A DNA stretch of 64,000 nt from Clavulina sp. PMI_390 (lineage: Eukaryota > Basidiomycota > Agaricomycetes > Cantharellales > Hydnaceae), in contig WIDE01000065.1 of the NCBI GenBank assembly GCA_015039315.1, forward strand, positions 93,502 to 157,501. Direction: 5' to 3'. Numbering within the stretch: position 1 is the first letter of the stretch; each line of letters opens with the position of its first letter. The notes beneath the pieces were generated by a model, which saw only the letters and a program-made list of their open reading frames with translations, had not been told where the DNA came from and did not search any database. The translations under genes and the position numbers were made by a program. Below, piece after piece: positions 34,501 to 45,186 of this stretch.

Positions 34501-35818
34501 CAGACCATCCACCATTCGCGAGCACTCTGAGGAACACGAAGGCGGTGATGAAGCTGATGCTGGTATATCGGGTGCCACACCAGTGAATCCCTTCCTCCCA
34601 GAAATGATAGAGGGCATGATTGACGCCGTCTGGTCAAACCTTGATCTATCAAGGTATCGAGACTTCTCTGACAGGGAATCACAATATCTGGAGCGGTTTG
34701 AGAGCCATTCTAGAAAGCTGGCCAGATCGCAACTCTCTAAATCTCAACAGGATTCTCCCGCTCCTCTCGCCTTCACCCTTGGCGAAGAAGAGTACAACCT
34801 GATAGAGAAAATTGGGGAGGGAGGCTTTGGTGCCGTCTTCCTTGCTGAGGACCAATCCATCAAGGATCTGCTAGCAGATGATCCCGAAACTACTCAAGAA
34901 GGTTCCGAGCTTGTCGCTATCAAGGTCGTGAGGCCCAGTATGTTGTGGGAGTACGCCGTGCTCCATGTCCTCCGAAGCTCCCTACCTCCAGGCCCTATCT
35001 TAAGCAGCATTATCAGCCCTCATGCCTTTTACCATTTCAGCAACGAGTCCCACCTTCTCATGGAATATTCAAATCAGGGAACGTTGCTAGACGCTGTCAA
35101 CAACGCGTCCAAGATAGGCATCAGCACCCAGGATACCCATGGCATCGATGAACTGCTTATCATGTTTTTCGCCATCGAGCTGATCAAGATTATCAAATGC
35201 TTACATGGCGAACACTTCATCCATGGCGATTTGAAGATTGATAACTGCCTATTAAGGCTAGCTGACCCTGTGGAGATTCCTCTTGACACCATCTATGATC
35301 CAGAGGGCGAGGGCGGTTGGTCTGAGCGAGGCGTCAAGCTCATCGACTTTGGGCGCACGATCGATGCTGGTTTGTTCGATCCTGAGCAGACTTTCATCGG
35401 TAACTGGCCTACGGACGCTCGCGATTGTGTCGAGATGCGGGAAGGGAGGCCATGGACATATCAAACAGATTACGCCGGTCTTGCAGGAATCGTGTACTGC
35501 ATGATGTTCGGGAAGTACATCGAGACGGTCGCAGGGCCCACTACTGCCAAAGGGCGGCCCCGATACAAGCTCGCAACCCCACTCAAACGTTACTGGCAGA
35601 CGGAACTCTGGAGTCGGTTATTCGACGTCCTCCTAAACCCGACTTTGGCAAGGGAGGATGGTACGCTTCCCCTCGTTGATGAGCTCGCTGCCATTGAAGA
35701 TACTATGGCAAACTGGCTTGCAGCCAATTGCGAAAAGAAGGGGAAGAGTCTGAAGAAGATGCTTGGCCAAATGTATCAGTTCAGTAAGAATCGACGCTCG
35801 ACATCTGGGCGCAAGTAG
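31511..35818 (+). CDS. BUB1: Bub1-type spindle assembly checkpoint kinase with Mad3-like KEN boxes
   Basis: A kinetochore checkpoint protein of 1,392 residues in three exons (31511-32004, 32073-32535, 32597-35818). The N-terminal Mad3/Bub1 TPR region reads FEDDEALDLYCQYVGWI, RYIRLWMEYANL, then SKADQIYRLAINRRV. One KEN box lies at residues about 16-18 (ERQKENIV) and a second after the TPR in GEAIKENTAS. The middle is low complexity with TNTKAALDDVFGMFN, a motif conserved in fungal Bub1. Three FSVF-type repeats (PKFSVFQ, PKFSVFS, AKFSVFQ) sit at about residues 630-710. The kinase domain has GEGGFGAVF, VAIKVV, catalytic HGDLKIDN and DFGRTID. All catalytic residues are present. Having KEN boxes and kinase together resembles the unduplicated MadBub state. 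Confidence 0.93.
32905..32934. repeat. Hexanucleotide microsatellite (ATCCAC)n in BUB1
   Basis: Five units of ATCCAC, the last ending in T, inside BUB1 exon 3. They encode an alternating Ser-Thr tract in the disordered middle region. Length change by whole units keeps frame. Confidence 0.9.
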
Positions 35819-36089
35819 ATGGGTTCTGTTTTCATTTCCTGTGTTTTTTTTTTTTTTTATAAACCTCTTCCTTTGTATGCATATTGCCTCTTCACTATAT
35901 AATCTACGCCTTGTGTACGAGCATCTATCCCAACATCTTATCAGCCCTCGATCGGAATCGGCGAAACGAATTCAGTCGCGTGGGAAAGTCGGCCACAAAC
36001 AGCCCAATTTGACCCACCACCATTCAAATGGGCGCGTATCATTATTGTTACTTTCATGCTGAGGAGGTGTAGTGACACTGAGTCAGACG

Positions 36090-39000
36090 ATGTCGACGAC
36101 ATCGAGCCCAGTCAGCACTTTTGCTGTTTCTGAGACCCCGGGCGGTCATTCGGACCATCACCACTATGAGCCTCATCCATTGCGACGAGCAACAACTTTC
36201 GTCTCATCAGGAAGCGACGATGAGGAAGACGATGCCGCATTTCATGACACTGTCTCGGTCATAACTGGATCATCCGAATCGGTAGGTTCCAACTATACTC
36301 TTCTGCCTCAAGCCTTCGTAACCCCGCTTTTTTTTGCCATGGGTCCAGACTAGGGTCGATACGGACGAAAGTGACACTCTTGCCGAAGATTTGGAACGCT
36401 TAGACACGCACACTGAACTTTCTCGTGTTGTAGGTCAAGCCATAATCACTCGCTAACTAGGCACTGATCAGCATGAACCCGGGCCCCAATCATACTAGCA
36501 CGACTTCTTAGAGCCGGATGTCGACTCCGAAGGACCTGAACTAGAGTACCCAGCTGGACTACCAGGTCAGGTAGCACCGTCTATTTCCGGTTCAGAAGGG
36601 TCATCTATCGCACGCTCCGCAACCTATGCCACCACAGCGACAATAATTAGCTTCGGGGTACTGCAGCTCTCCTTGTCTGAGCTATGTGATTTGATCACCA
36701 TTCGCTCTTCGCTAGCCAACGCGGAAATCCTTTCTGTGGAATCTTATTCACAACGAGTGAACTTCATTACGCATCGCTTCCTTATTCTTCGCCTGCGAAG
36801 GCAGGGGAGGAAAGACGTTTACCTGAGACTGGATCGAAGGGCTGCTAGTGAAATAAGCCTAACGAAGCTGGTGTTTTCGGGAGGTCACACCGTAGCACGG
36901 GATGAGGTGAGTACGAGCAGCACTACTTGATTTTATAATAACCCCCAAAGCACACTTCCAGGCCAACCTCTCGCCGACGAAATCAAGATTGATTGAGAAA
37001 TCTGCAAAGGCCGAGAATCATCTCAGCTTTTCGGCTCCCAACTTTCCAAGGCTGGGAGAGCTCAAGCTGTTCTTGGACGTGATCCGGGAAGAGCTACTCC
37101 TTTACAAAGCTTGGCCGGTCAGTGTCTCTACCGGACTACTTTGTCGTCCTATAGCTGACGTGCCCGGTTCCAGGAAAATTGTTGGTTTTTCTGTTCGCTT
37201 GTGCAACAATACTTGGCGTCTTCAGTGTTTAGCACGTTTGACTTTGGTCATCTCATGCACACCACACTCGCGAAGCAAGTGCGGATGAAGGTTTACGAGC
37301 GAATTAGTCGAACATTCCACCAACCCCAGCTCCCAAGTGTGAGTTTCTCGTATTAGCCAATTGCGAAGATCGTGCTAACCTCTCTCATTCTAGATTACTA
37401 GAATTCTCGAAGCTCTGAAAGCTGCAAATGATGTACCTGAGTCTTTGACGAAGAATTTCACAAGTGTGATGGTAATGGTATTCTACTGAATCAGTAACAC
37501 TTCTTGCTCACCGCTGTCTTTGTACATAGAAATATTCCCTGAAGTACGATCAACAGCAGCTCGAGAATACTGACGGCAAACGGCCCGATGACGTCGGCTT
37601 TTTTGCTCCAGCGCTTTTGGAATTCAACCGGGAACTTGTTTCGGCTGGCAAACTTCGATGGGCGACTCTACTGGGCCCATACGCCATCCAGCTGCATCGC
37701 GATATTGTTGGGGGCCTCACCTTGGGTTGGAAGACGCTCCTGACAGAAGCGCTTTACGACTACTACCTAAACCTCCAAAAATGGTGGCGTATGGAGGAAG
37801 CGCAAGCTGCCATAGATGAGGCCGTGAAGCTACGAATGGAACGTTATTTGAAGAAGCCAGATCGTCATCGCGAGCGACTACTAGATTTCAAGATCGCCCA
37901 ATACACAACGCGCTCGTCTTCTCGAGATCCTGCCGGGGCGGTAGGCATGTCCAAGGACGCAATTCCACTTTGCGAGATGCTAAATCGCCAAGAGAATGGC
38001 AATAGAACCATTGTGCTTGGTCGTATTCATTGCCATCACGCTCAACACCTTGCTCTACTTCTTCGATTTGATGACGCGTGTCGTGAATACGAAATTGCCC
38101 TTCAATATCACCGGCTTCTTCTCACCCGCAACCCCAATAACTCGGACTATATCACAGCCGTTGCAGTGGACCTTTATTTCATGACTGATGCGCTAATGGG
38201 GGCTTTCCGACTAGAAGAAGCGCTGACCGCGATTAACGAGGCTCTCGAGCTTTGGGCAAAACGGTTTACTAGCGAAAATCCTCCGCCGCTCACCCTCAAG
38301 CTTGATAATACCAATACTCTGTCCCGAAAAGCCGATGTCTTGGGCAGGCTGCAGCGCTTCGACGAGGCATGCGTTGTAGATCTAGACGTTATCAAAGGGT
38401 ATCGGGAACTACCCCAATAACTCGGACTATATCACAGCCGTTGCAGTGGACCTTTATTTCATGACTGATGCGCTAATGGGGGCTTTCCGACTGGAGGAAG
38501 CGCTGACTGCGATCAACGAGGCACTCGAGCTTTGGGCAAAACGGTTTGCTAGCGAAAATCCTCCGCCGCTCACCCTCAAGCTTGATAATACCAATACTCT
38601 GTCCCGAAAAGCCGATGTCTTGGGCAGGCTGCAGCGCTTCGAGGAGGCATGCGTTGTAGATCTAGACGTTATCAAAGGGTATCGAGAACTATACTCCGCA
38701 GACCCCTTGAAACATCCAGAGGGTCAGATAGCGAGCGCCCAGGATGCATATGCTGACCACTTGTGGTCTTGCAGTCGCTTCCAGGATGCTGTGGACGCGT
38801 GGAATCAATCCCTCACTACTTCCTCTGCATTGGTCCAGAGACGGCTCGCTCAACTCGAGGAGGACTACGGGATGTGGCTCGCAGAATATTGTTTGGCCTT
38901 GAACCGGCGTAGGATCACCCTTGATCAAATGGCCGCTCGTGCAGACCAAGTCACCGTAGCGGAAACATGTAGCTCCAGTTTCCGCCAGGCACCCGCGCTT

Positions 39001-40065
39001 ATATCATCGCACTACATCCCTGATGTGGCGTTTTACTTGCGAGAATATGGGACAGCGCTGATGCATGTATCCCGATTAGCGGAAGCTTGTGTGGCGCTTG
39101 AAAAGTCAGAGAAGCTCTACCGTCAAATCCGTCACCTCAATCCTTACTTTCATGACAACAACCTCGCGGTGGCACTGCATGAGCATGCAGCAGCGCTGAT
39201 GAGTTCGGGCCAAAACGAGGAAGCGACCAAAACGGCTTCCGAAGCCGTATTCCTTGTACGGCCGCTATTTGTGTTAAACCCCGATAGGTTCAAACTTTTG
39301 CTTGCTCGAACCCTCTTACGATGCGGAGGAAGCCACATGTGGAATCGAGGCGATCCCAGCGCTGGTATGCAGCTCGTTCTTGAGTCGCTCGAACTCCTGC
39401 GCGAACGATATGCCACACACCGTTTCCCTACCAGCGCAGAGCTTGCAGGTGCTCTCTGGATAACAGCGCAGCTCGAGATTGCCGCGGGCAAAGTCGCTGA
39501 AGCCCGCGATCATTTCCAGGAGGCAATTGGGATCTACGAGCAAGATGGTCTTGTGGAAAGAGCTCGCGAGATGGTGGCGGCTGATGCTGAGAATAGATCA
39601 GCGCATTTAGCTGAAGTGCTCTATCGACTAGGCTGGTGCCTGCAATGGACGGGGCGCCATGATCTTGCCATTGAGCGTCTCCAAGAAGCGCACGACATCT
39701 ATCTTCGTCTTTCACTATCGTTACAGCCTTGGCATAAGCCTTCGCTAGCGAGGAGCGCACTGGCCTTGGCAGAATGTGCACTCAAAGTTGGTCGCCCTGT
39801 GGAGGGAGCTGAGCTCGGCCAGGAAGCGATGGCGTATTTCAAGGAACGGCAGCTAGTGAACCCAGGGACGAACGACGAGCTCGTCATCAAGAGCATCTGG
39901 GTGGTCGTACAGGCCTGTGCTGATCAACTAGAGTTCGCCCGTGCCAAAGAGTTGCTCGAGTCAGAGAAAGAGGCCTTAGAAAGACCGGTGCAATCACATA
40001 TGTACCCAGAGATTGCTGATGACATGGCTGCACTACGAGAAACTGTACGTCAATTATCCCAATGA
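36090..40065 (+). pseudogene. TPR-repeat protein, tandem copy 1, reading frame broken by a 280-bp duplication
   Basis: Large cytosolic-type protein of unknown function. An acidic, His-rich N-terminus (MSTTSSPVSTFAV, HSDHHHYEPHPL) leads to a conserved block with LSLSELCDLITIRSSLANAEIL and GRKDVYLRLDRRA (about 36.67-36.9 kb), then LGELKLFLDVIREELLLYKAWP and ENCWFFCS, then a long TPR array from about 37.7 kb. Its neighbour at 40574-44282 is an intact paralogue with the same order. At 38131-38690 a 280-bp segment occurs twice in tandem. Because 280 is not a multiple of three, the first frame ends at YRELPQ-stop (38420) and the rest (to 40065) continues in another frame. Called a pseudogene here; an assembly artefact joining two alleles is an equally serious possibility. 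Confidence 0.7.
38131..38690. repeat. 280-bp tandem direct duplication (two copies, about 97 percent identical)
   Basis: Copy 1 is 38131-38410 and copy 2 is 38411-38690, at an exact offset of 280. I count 8 differences. Six are synonymous in the TPR frame (for example CTA/CTG and GAA/GAG) and two change a residue (Thr/Ala and Asp/Glu). The paralogue at 40574-44282 has this segment once. Confidence 0.95.
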
Positions 40066-40573
40066 CGAGTTGGGTCGATTACCAGCCGCTGGTAATCATG
40101 CTATGTATTAGCTTGGAGCTGTAACAAATCATTGGCGGGTCAGATCAGCTTCATCAGCGACTGAGGTACAATGTGTTTATGCTGTGCTTCAGGTGATGGC
40201 GCTGATCGGTGCTCCGGAATTCGATGCAGCACGCAAGGCAGAGTATTGTGTAATCAAGGGTGTAGAAAGAGTGGGTGCTCTGTATCACTCGATTTTAGGG
40301 CAAGTTGACTGTTCTTATTTCGATCCTTAATATATACCCTGTAACCCATTTCTCCTTCTGCCTTTCGTATACTGGTGATATGAGCTCCCGCTATTTTTCG
40401 GGCATCTCTGAGCGAATCTCCGTGTGGTGATCGACCATCGGCAAACAATCTGAGCCACGTGGGAAAGTTTATGGAAAGCTGGCCATAAACAACCCAACTT
40501 GACTCATGTAAACGGGGCGCATTACCTGCTTCCGTGTTGAAGGAGAGAGGTAACACAACTCGGCTCAACTTCT
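40066..40573. other. Intergenic region between the two TPR paralogues
   Basis: About 500 bp without a gene. The last 110 bp match the region just upstream of copy 1 (see the shared promoter repeat). Nothing else recognised. Confidence 0.4.
40459..40530 (+). promoter_or_regulatory. Upstream block shared by the two TPR paralogues
   Basis: The stretch beginning CGTGGGAAAG and running through GGCCATAAACAACCCAA to TTGACTCA is repeated, with small changes, at 35979-36040 upstream of copy 1 (CGTGGGAAAG, GGCCACAAACAGCCCAA, TTGACCCA). Conservation of non-coding sequence shows that the tandem duplication carried the promoter, and the blocks may be regulatory elements. Confidence 0.5.
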
Positions 40574-43500
40574 ATGGCCACGAGCCCAACAAGCACCTTC
40601 CCCATTTTCGAAATCCCTGGGAGCCACTCTAACCACCACTACTATGAGCCTCACCCATTACAACAAGCGATCACTTTCGTACCCTCAGGAAGTGATGGTG
40701 AGGACGATGATGTGGACCCTAGCGATACCAACCCCAATCGCTCTGAATCTCCCCAATCGGTGTGTTTTTACTGCGCTGCTTCGTCGACGACCAAGTCTCA
40801 AGCCTCCCGAACAATACCTCTTGGTGTGGGAATAGTTGAGGATCGACAGAGACGAAAATGGCCCTCCCAACGACGATTCATGGATGCTGGATATACAGGC
40901 CGAGATATCTTGGATTGTAGGTTGAGCCGTAATAACCCACTGAGACGCACTAGCACTAACCAGTATCCATCCTTGCCCAACCGGCAGCGTGACTTCCTAG
41001 ATTCAGATGGTCATGACGTGGACTCTCAAGAACCTGACTTGGAATATCCGACCGGAGGTCTGGGTCGCGTGGTGCCACCAATGTCTAGGTCGGACACTGT
41101 GTCCATTACACGCTCCGCAACTTATGCTACTACGGCAACCGTGATCAGCTCAGGGGTACTACTGCTATCCCTATCTGAGCTTTGTGACTTGATCGATATC
41201 CGCTCTTCGCTTGCAAATGCGGATATACTCTCCGTAGAATGCTACGCACAACGAGTAAACTTGAACTTTGTGTTGCATCGGTTTCTTATCCTTCATTTGC
41301 GGAGGCAGGGAAGGAAGGATGTTTATCTAAGGATGGATCGAAGAGCTGACGGAGGAGTAAGTCTTCCAAAAATGATGCTTCAACGGGGCCAAACCGCAGC
41401 GCATGATGAGGTCGGTACACCTGAGTCTCCTTGAACTAAATGTAGCACTGACTTGCATGGTTAGGCCAATCTATCACCAACGAAATCAAGATTGATTGGA
41501 GCGACATCCAAGGCCGAGAATTGTCTGAGATTCGGTGGCTTCAAGTTTCCAAAGCTGGGAGAGCTCAAGTTACTTTTGGACGTGATTCGAGAAGAGCTGC
41601 TTTTTTACAAGACTTGGCCGGTCGGTAACTCACATATCTCAAAACCGCGCGAATAATAATTCAACAACAGGAGAACTGTTGGTTTTTCTGCTCACTTGTG
41701 CAACAACACCTAGCGTCCTCAGGCTTCAGTACATTCGAATTTGGGGGTCTTATGCACATCACACTTGCTAAGCAAGTGCGGATGAGAATCCATGAGCGAA
41801 TTCGTCTGATGTTTCACCAGCCACAGCCTCCAACCGTGAGTTTGCGGTATCAATGATGATGATGAGAACGATTTTGTGACGTTCATCTAGATCACGAGGA
41901 TTCTTAAATCTTTGAAAGCCGCAGACCAAATCCCTGACTCACTGACGAAGGAATTTGGGAATGTAATGGTAAGCTTGCTGAGCCTCCAGCCATATCTCAC
42001 CTTCCCTCACCCATAAATTCTTGAATTAGAAAGCATCTGTTAGATACGATCAGCAGCTGCTCGAAAGCAGCGACGGCAAGGCTCCCTCTGACCTGGGTTC
42101 CTTTGCTGAAGCACTTTCAAATTTCAACCGGCGGCTTGCTTCGGAGGGAAAGGGTAAATGGGCGATTCTGCTAGGCCCCTATACCATCCAGCTTCACCGC
42201 GACGTTCCCAAAAGCCGCACCTTGGATGTGAAAACGCCCCTGACGGAAGCGTTGTATGATTACTATTTGAATCTTCGGAAACGTTGTCGTATGGAGGAAG
42301 CAAAAGCTGCTATCGATGAAGCCGTGGTGCTCCGCACCGAGCTATACGTGAAGAAACCGGATCGTCATCGCGGACGGCTGCTAGAATTCAAGGTTGCCCA
42401 GTACACCACACGATCAGATTCCCGAGATCCTGCTGAGGCAGTGGGGGTGTCAAGAGATGCCATCCGGCTCGGCGAAATGCTGAACCGCCAAGAGAATGGG
42501 AATCGAGCACTCCTGTTGGGCCGAATCCATCGGCATCATGCTCAACACCTCTCCCAACTTCTTCGATTTGATGAAGCACGCCGCGAGTTCGAGGCTGCGC
42601 TTCAATATCATCGGCCACTCGCTCGTGGCTCCGACGACTTTGACAATGCCGCAGCTGTAGCGACAGATCTTTACTTCATGTCTGACGCACTCATGGGTGC
42701 ATCCCGACCAGAGGAAGCGCTTGTTGCTATTGAAGAGGCCCTGGAGATTTGGGATACAGAACTCGCTGATGACGGCTCTTCACGTTCGGGGCTGAAACTT
42801 GATTACACCAACGCGTTGTCTCGAAAAGCTGCTATATTGAATGACTTGCAACGCTTTGAAGAGGCGTGCGAGGTTGATGTGGACGTCATTGCTCGCCATC
42901 AAGATCTGCATAACGAATATCCCGTAACCTATCCGGGGGATCAAGTAGCGAGTGCCCAAGACGCTTATGGTGACCACCTGTGGTCATCTGGCCGTTTCAA
43001 GGACGCCATTGAAGCTTGGAATCAATCCCTCGCTACGTCCTCCCTCCTCAACGACAAGCGTCTCGCTCAGCTTGAGCAAAATCATGACCTTTGGCTCGAA
43101 AGATACTGCCTTTCCCTGAACCAGCGCAGGATCACACAAGGGAAATTAGCCGCAGTGCAGGACCAAATTGCTGCAGCAGAAAAATGTAGCACAAGTTTCC
43201 GAGAAGCCCCTGCGCGTATATCCTCGCATTACGCCATTGATCTTGCATCTTATTTGCGAGAGTATGGCACAGCACTTATGCATGTTTCTCGATCAGCGGA
43301 AGCAAGTGAGGTGCTTGAAAAGGCAGAGACTATTTACTGGAAAAATCGGCATCTAAATCCCTTCCTTCATGACGCCAATCTGTCGGAGGCGTTGTATCAG
43401 CACTCAATCGTGCTAGCAAATCTTGGGCAGCATGAAGACGCAACATTACTTGCCTCAGAAGCCGTATCTTTGATACGACCGTTATACACGCAATACCCTA

Positions 43501-44282
43501 ACACTTTCAAGCTCCAACTTGCGCTTCGGCTCTTGCGGTGTGGAGCAACCCAAATGTGGAGTCGAGGGAACCCTCGCACTGGTATAGAGCTCGCTCGCCA
43601 GTCGGTGAAACTCTTGCGCGAACTATATATCATACGTCCCTTACTAGTGAGCCCTGAGCTTGCCCGGGCTCTCTGGATAACGGCACAACTAGAGATTGCC
43701 TCAGGGAAAGACGTCGAAGCCCGAGATCACTTTGAGGAGGCGATTCGAATCTACGATTACGGCGGTCTCGTAGATCAAGCACGCGAAATGAGCGCTGCGG
43801 ATGCTGAAAATAGATCAGCACATCTGGCCGATGTGCTTTATCAGCTTGGATGGTGCCTGCAGCGGGTAAATTGCCACGATCTCGCTATTGAGGCTCTCCA
43901 AGAAGCTCAAGACATCTATCTTCGCCTCTCAATGTCGCTACAATCATGGCACCACCCTGCTCTGGCAAGGAGCGCACTCGCGTTGGCAGAGTGCGCACTT
44001 AAAGTCGGTCGGCCCGTCGAGGGAGTGGAACTTGGACAAGAAGCAATGTCAATCTTCAAAGAACAGCAGCTGGTGAACCCTGGGATATACGACGAACTGG
44101 TCATCAAGAGCATCTGGGTGACTGCTCAGGGATTCGTTGATCAGCTAGAGTTTTCCTGCGCAAAGGAGCTGCTCGAGTCGGAGAAAGAGGCTCTGGAAAG
44201 ACCAGTACAGTCACATATGTACCCGGAGATTGTTGACGACATGGTTGTACTGAGAGAAACTGTTGCTCAAATGCTCTCTTGA
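40574..44282 (+). CDS. TPR-repeat protein of unknown function, tandem copy 2 (intact)
   Basis: Paralogue of the preceding broken gene. The start at 40574 gives MATSPTSTFPIFEIPGSHSN. The conserved block VLLLSLSELCDLIDIRSSLANADIL then GRKDVYLRMDRRADGG occurs at about 41150-41370, followed by LGELKLLLDVIREELLFYKTWP, ENCWFFCSLVQQHLAS, then TPR arrays through one long exon (about 42036-44282). Repeated units such as RMEEAKAAIDEAV, RPEEALVAIEEALEIW and RFEEACEVDVDVI have the small-aromatic spacing of TPRs. Introns sit where they do in copy 1. No enzymatic motif or membrane segment is visible. Such TPR proteins are expanded in Agaricomycetes; a protein-interaction role is the only safe inference. 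Confidence 0.75.
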
Positions 44283-45186
44283 TTACTAGCTGAAGCTTGT
44301 AATCACGGGAAACCTTTTAGGCATTAGGGTAATTACACACGTAACGTTTACGCTGTACCTTATGCTCTAGCGCTGCCTAGAACTTTGAGCAAGACATAAA
44401 CTATCATGTAAATTTTGCTGCTGTAGAAGAGATTCGGACCAAATTCTACCCCGCTTGTCATGGTTTCGTCACGGAACTCTCGAATTGTGAGTCCTTAGCT
44501 TATGAGATCATTCCACTAAGAGTTGAATGCCCTATCAATTTCACAATACGAACCCAACGACAAACGAAGAGTAACGAGAATCAACAAACTAGCCGACTAC
44601 GAAACCCATGTTGTAGGAATCCGAACTGATCAACAATTGAAAGGGGGTTAGAGAGTGGAGGTGGGGAGTGGGGGTAGGGGGAGTAGGCATCTTGATCCGT
44701 CATCCGTGCTTGTCAATCATCATCCGTGAGGGAAGAAGAGGGTGAGGGGTAAGTGTAGGGAGGCTAGAGGAGAGGGTGAGAGCGTTCGAGTGAGGCAACG
44801 GAAAAAAGTGCATAAATGCATAAAAAGGCGGGGGAGATGAAGGGGAAAGAACAAAAAGGAAAATCGGAGAGTGATTGATCGATTGTGGGATTAGTGCCAT
44901 ATGCGATAAGAACCATACAGCTTAGGCATGTGTTTCTCGAGAGCATTACCCGCAGCTGCCAAGCTTTCAGGTCCAAACGCATTGATGGTTGATGTTGCAG
45001 ATTGGGTGCGAACGAAAAAAAGTCGAAGGAAAAAAGAGGGAAGAATGAGGCAGGATATGCCCACAGACTTCCCTAGCGCCTCACTAGGCTCTCAAGCGGG
45101 ATCGGAAGGAGGAGGATGGATGGAGTGATGGGGGCAAGGTGATTGATTAACTGGATGACGATGTCAAGAATGCAATCATGGTCGAC
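44283..45186. other. 0.9-kb intergenic region, convergent 3' ends
   Basis: Between the intact TPR gene and ataxin-2, which converge. From about 44640 to 45060 the plus strand is strongly purine-rich (runs of GGGAG, GAAGAAG, GGAGGAGG), so the ataxin-2 3' UTR would be pyrimidine-rich. No gene supported. Confidence 0.4.

Noticed and set aside
36480..36520. In-frame TAG in the N-terminal part of TPR copy 1, first taken as a second disabling mutation
   Set aside because: The TAG is the end of a normal intron (CATACTAG before CACGACTTC), and splicing there gives the frame seen in the paralogue.
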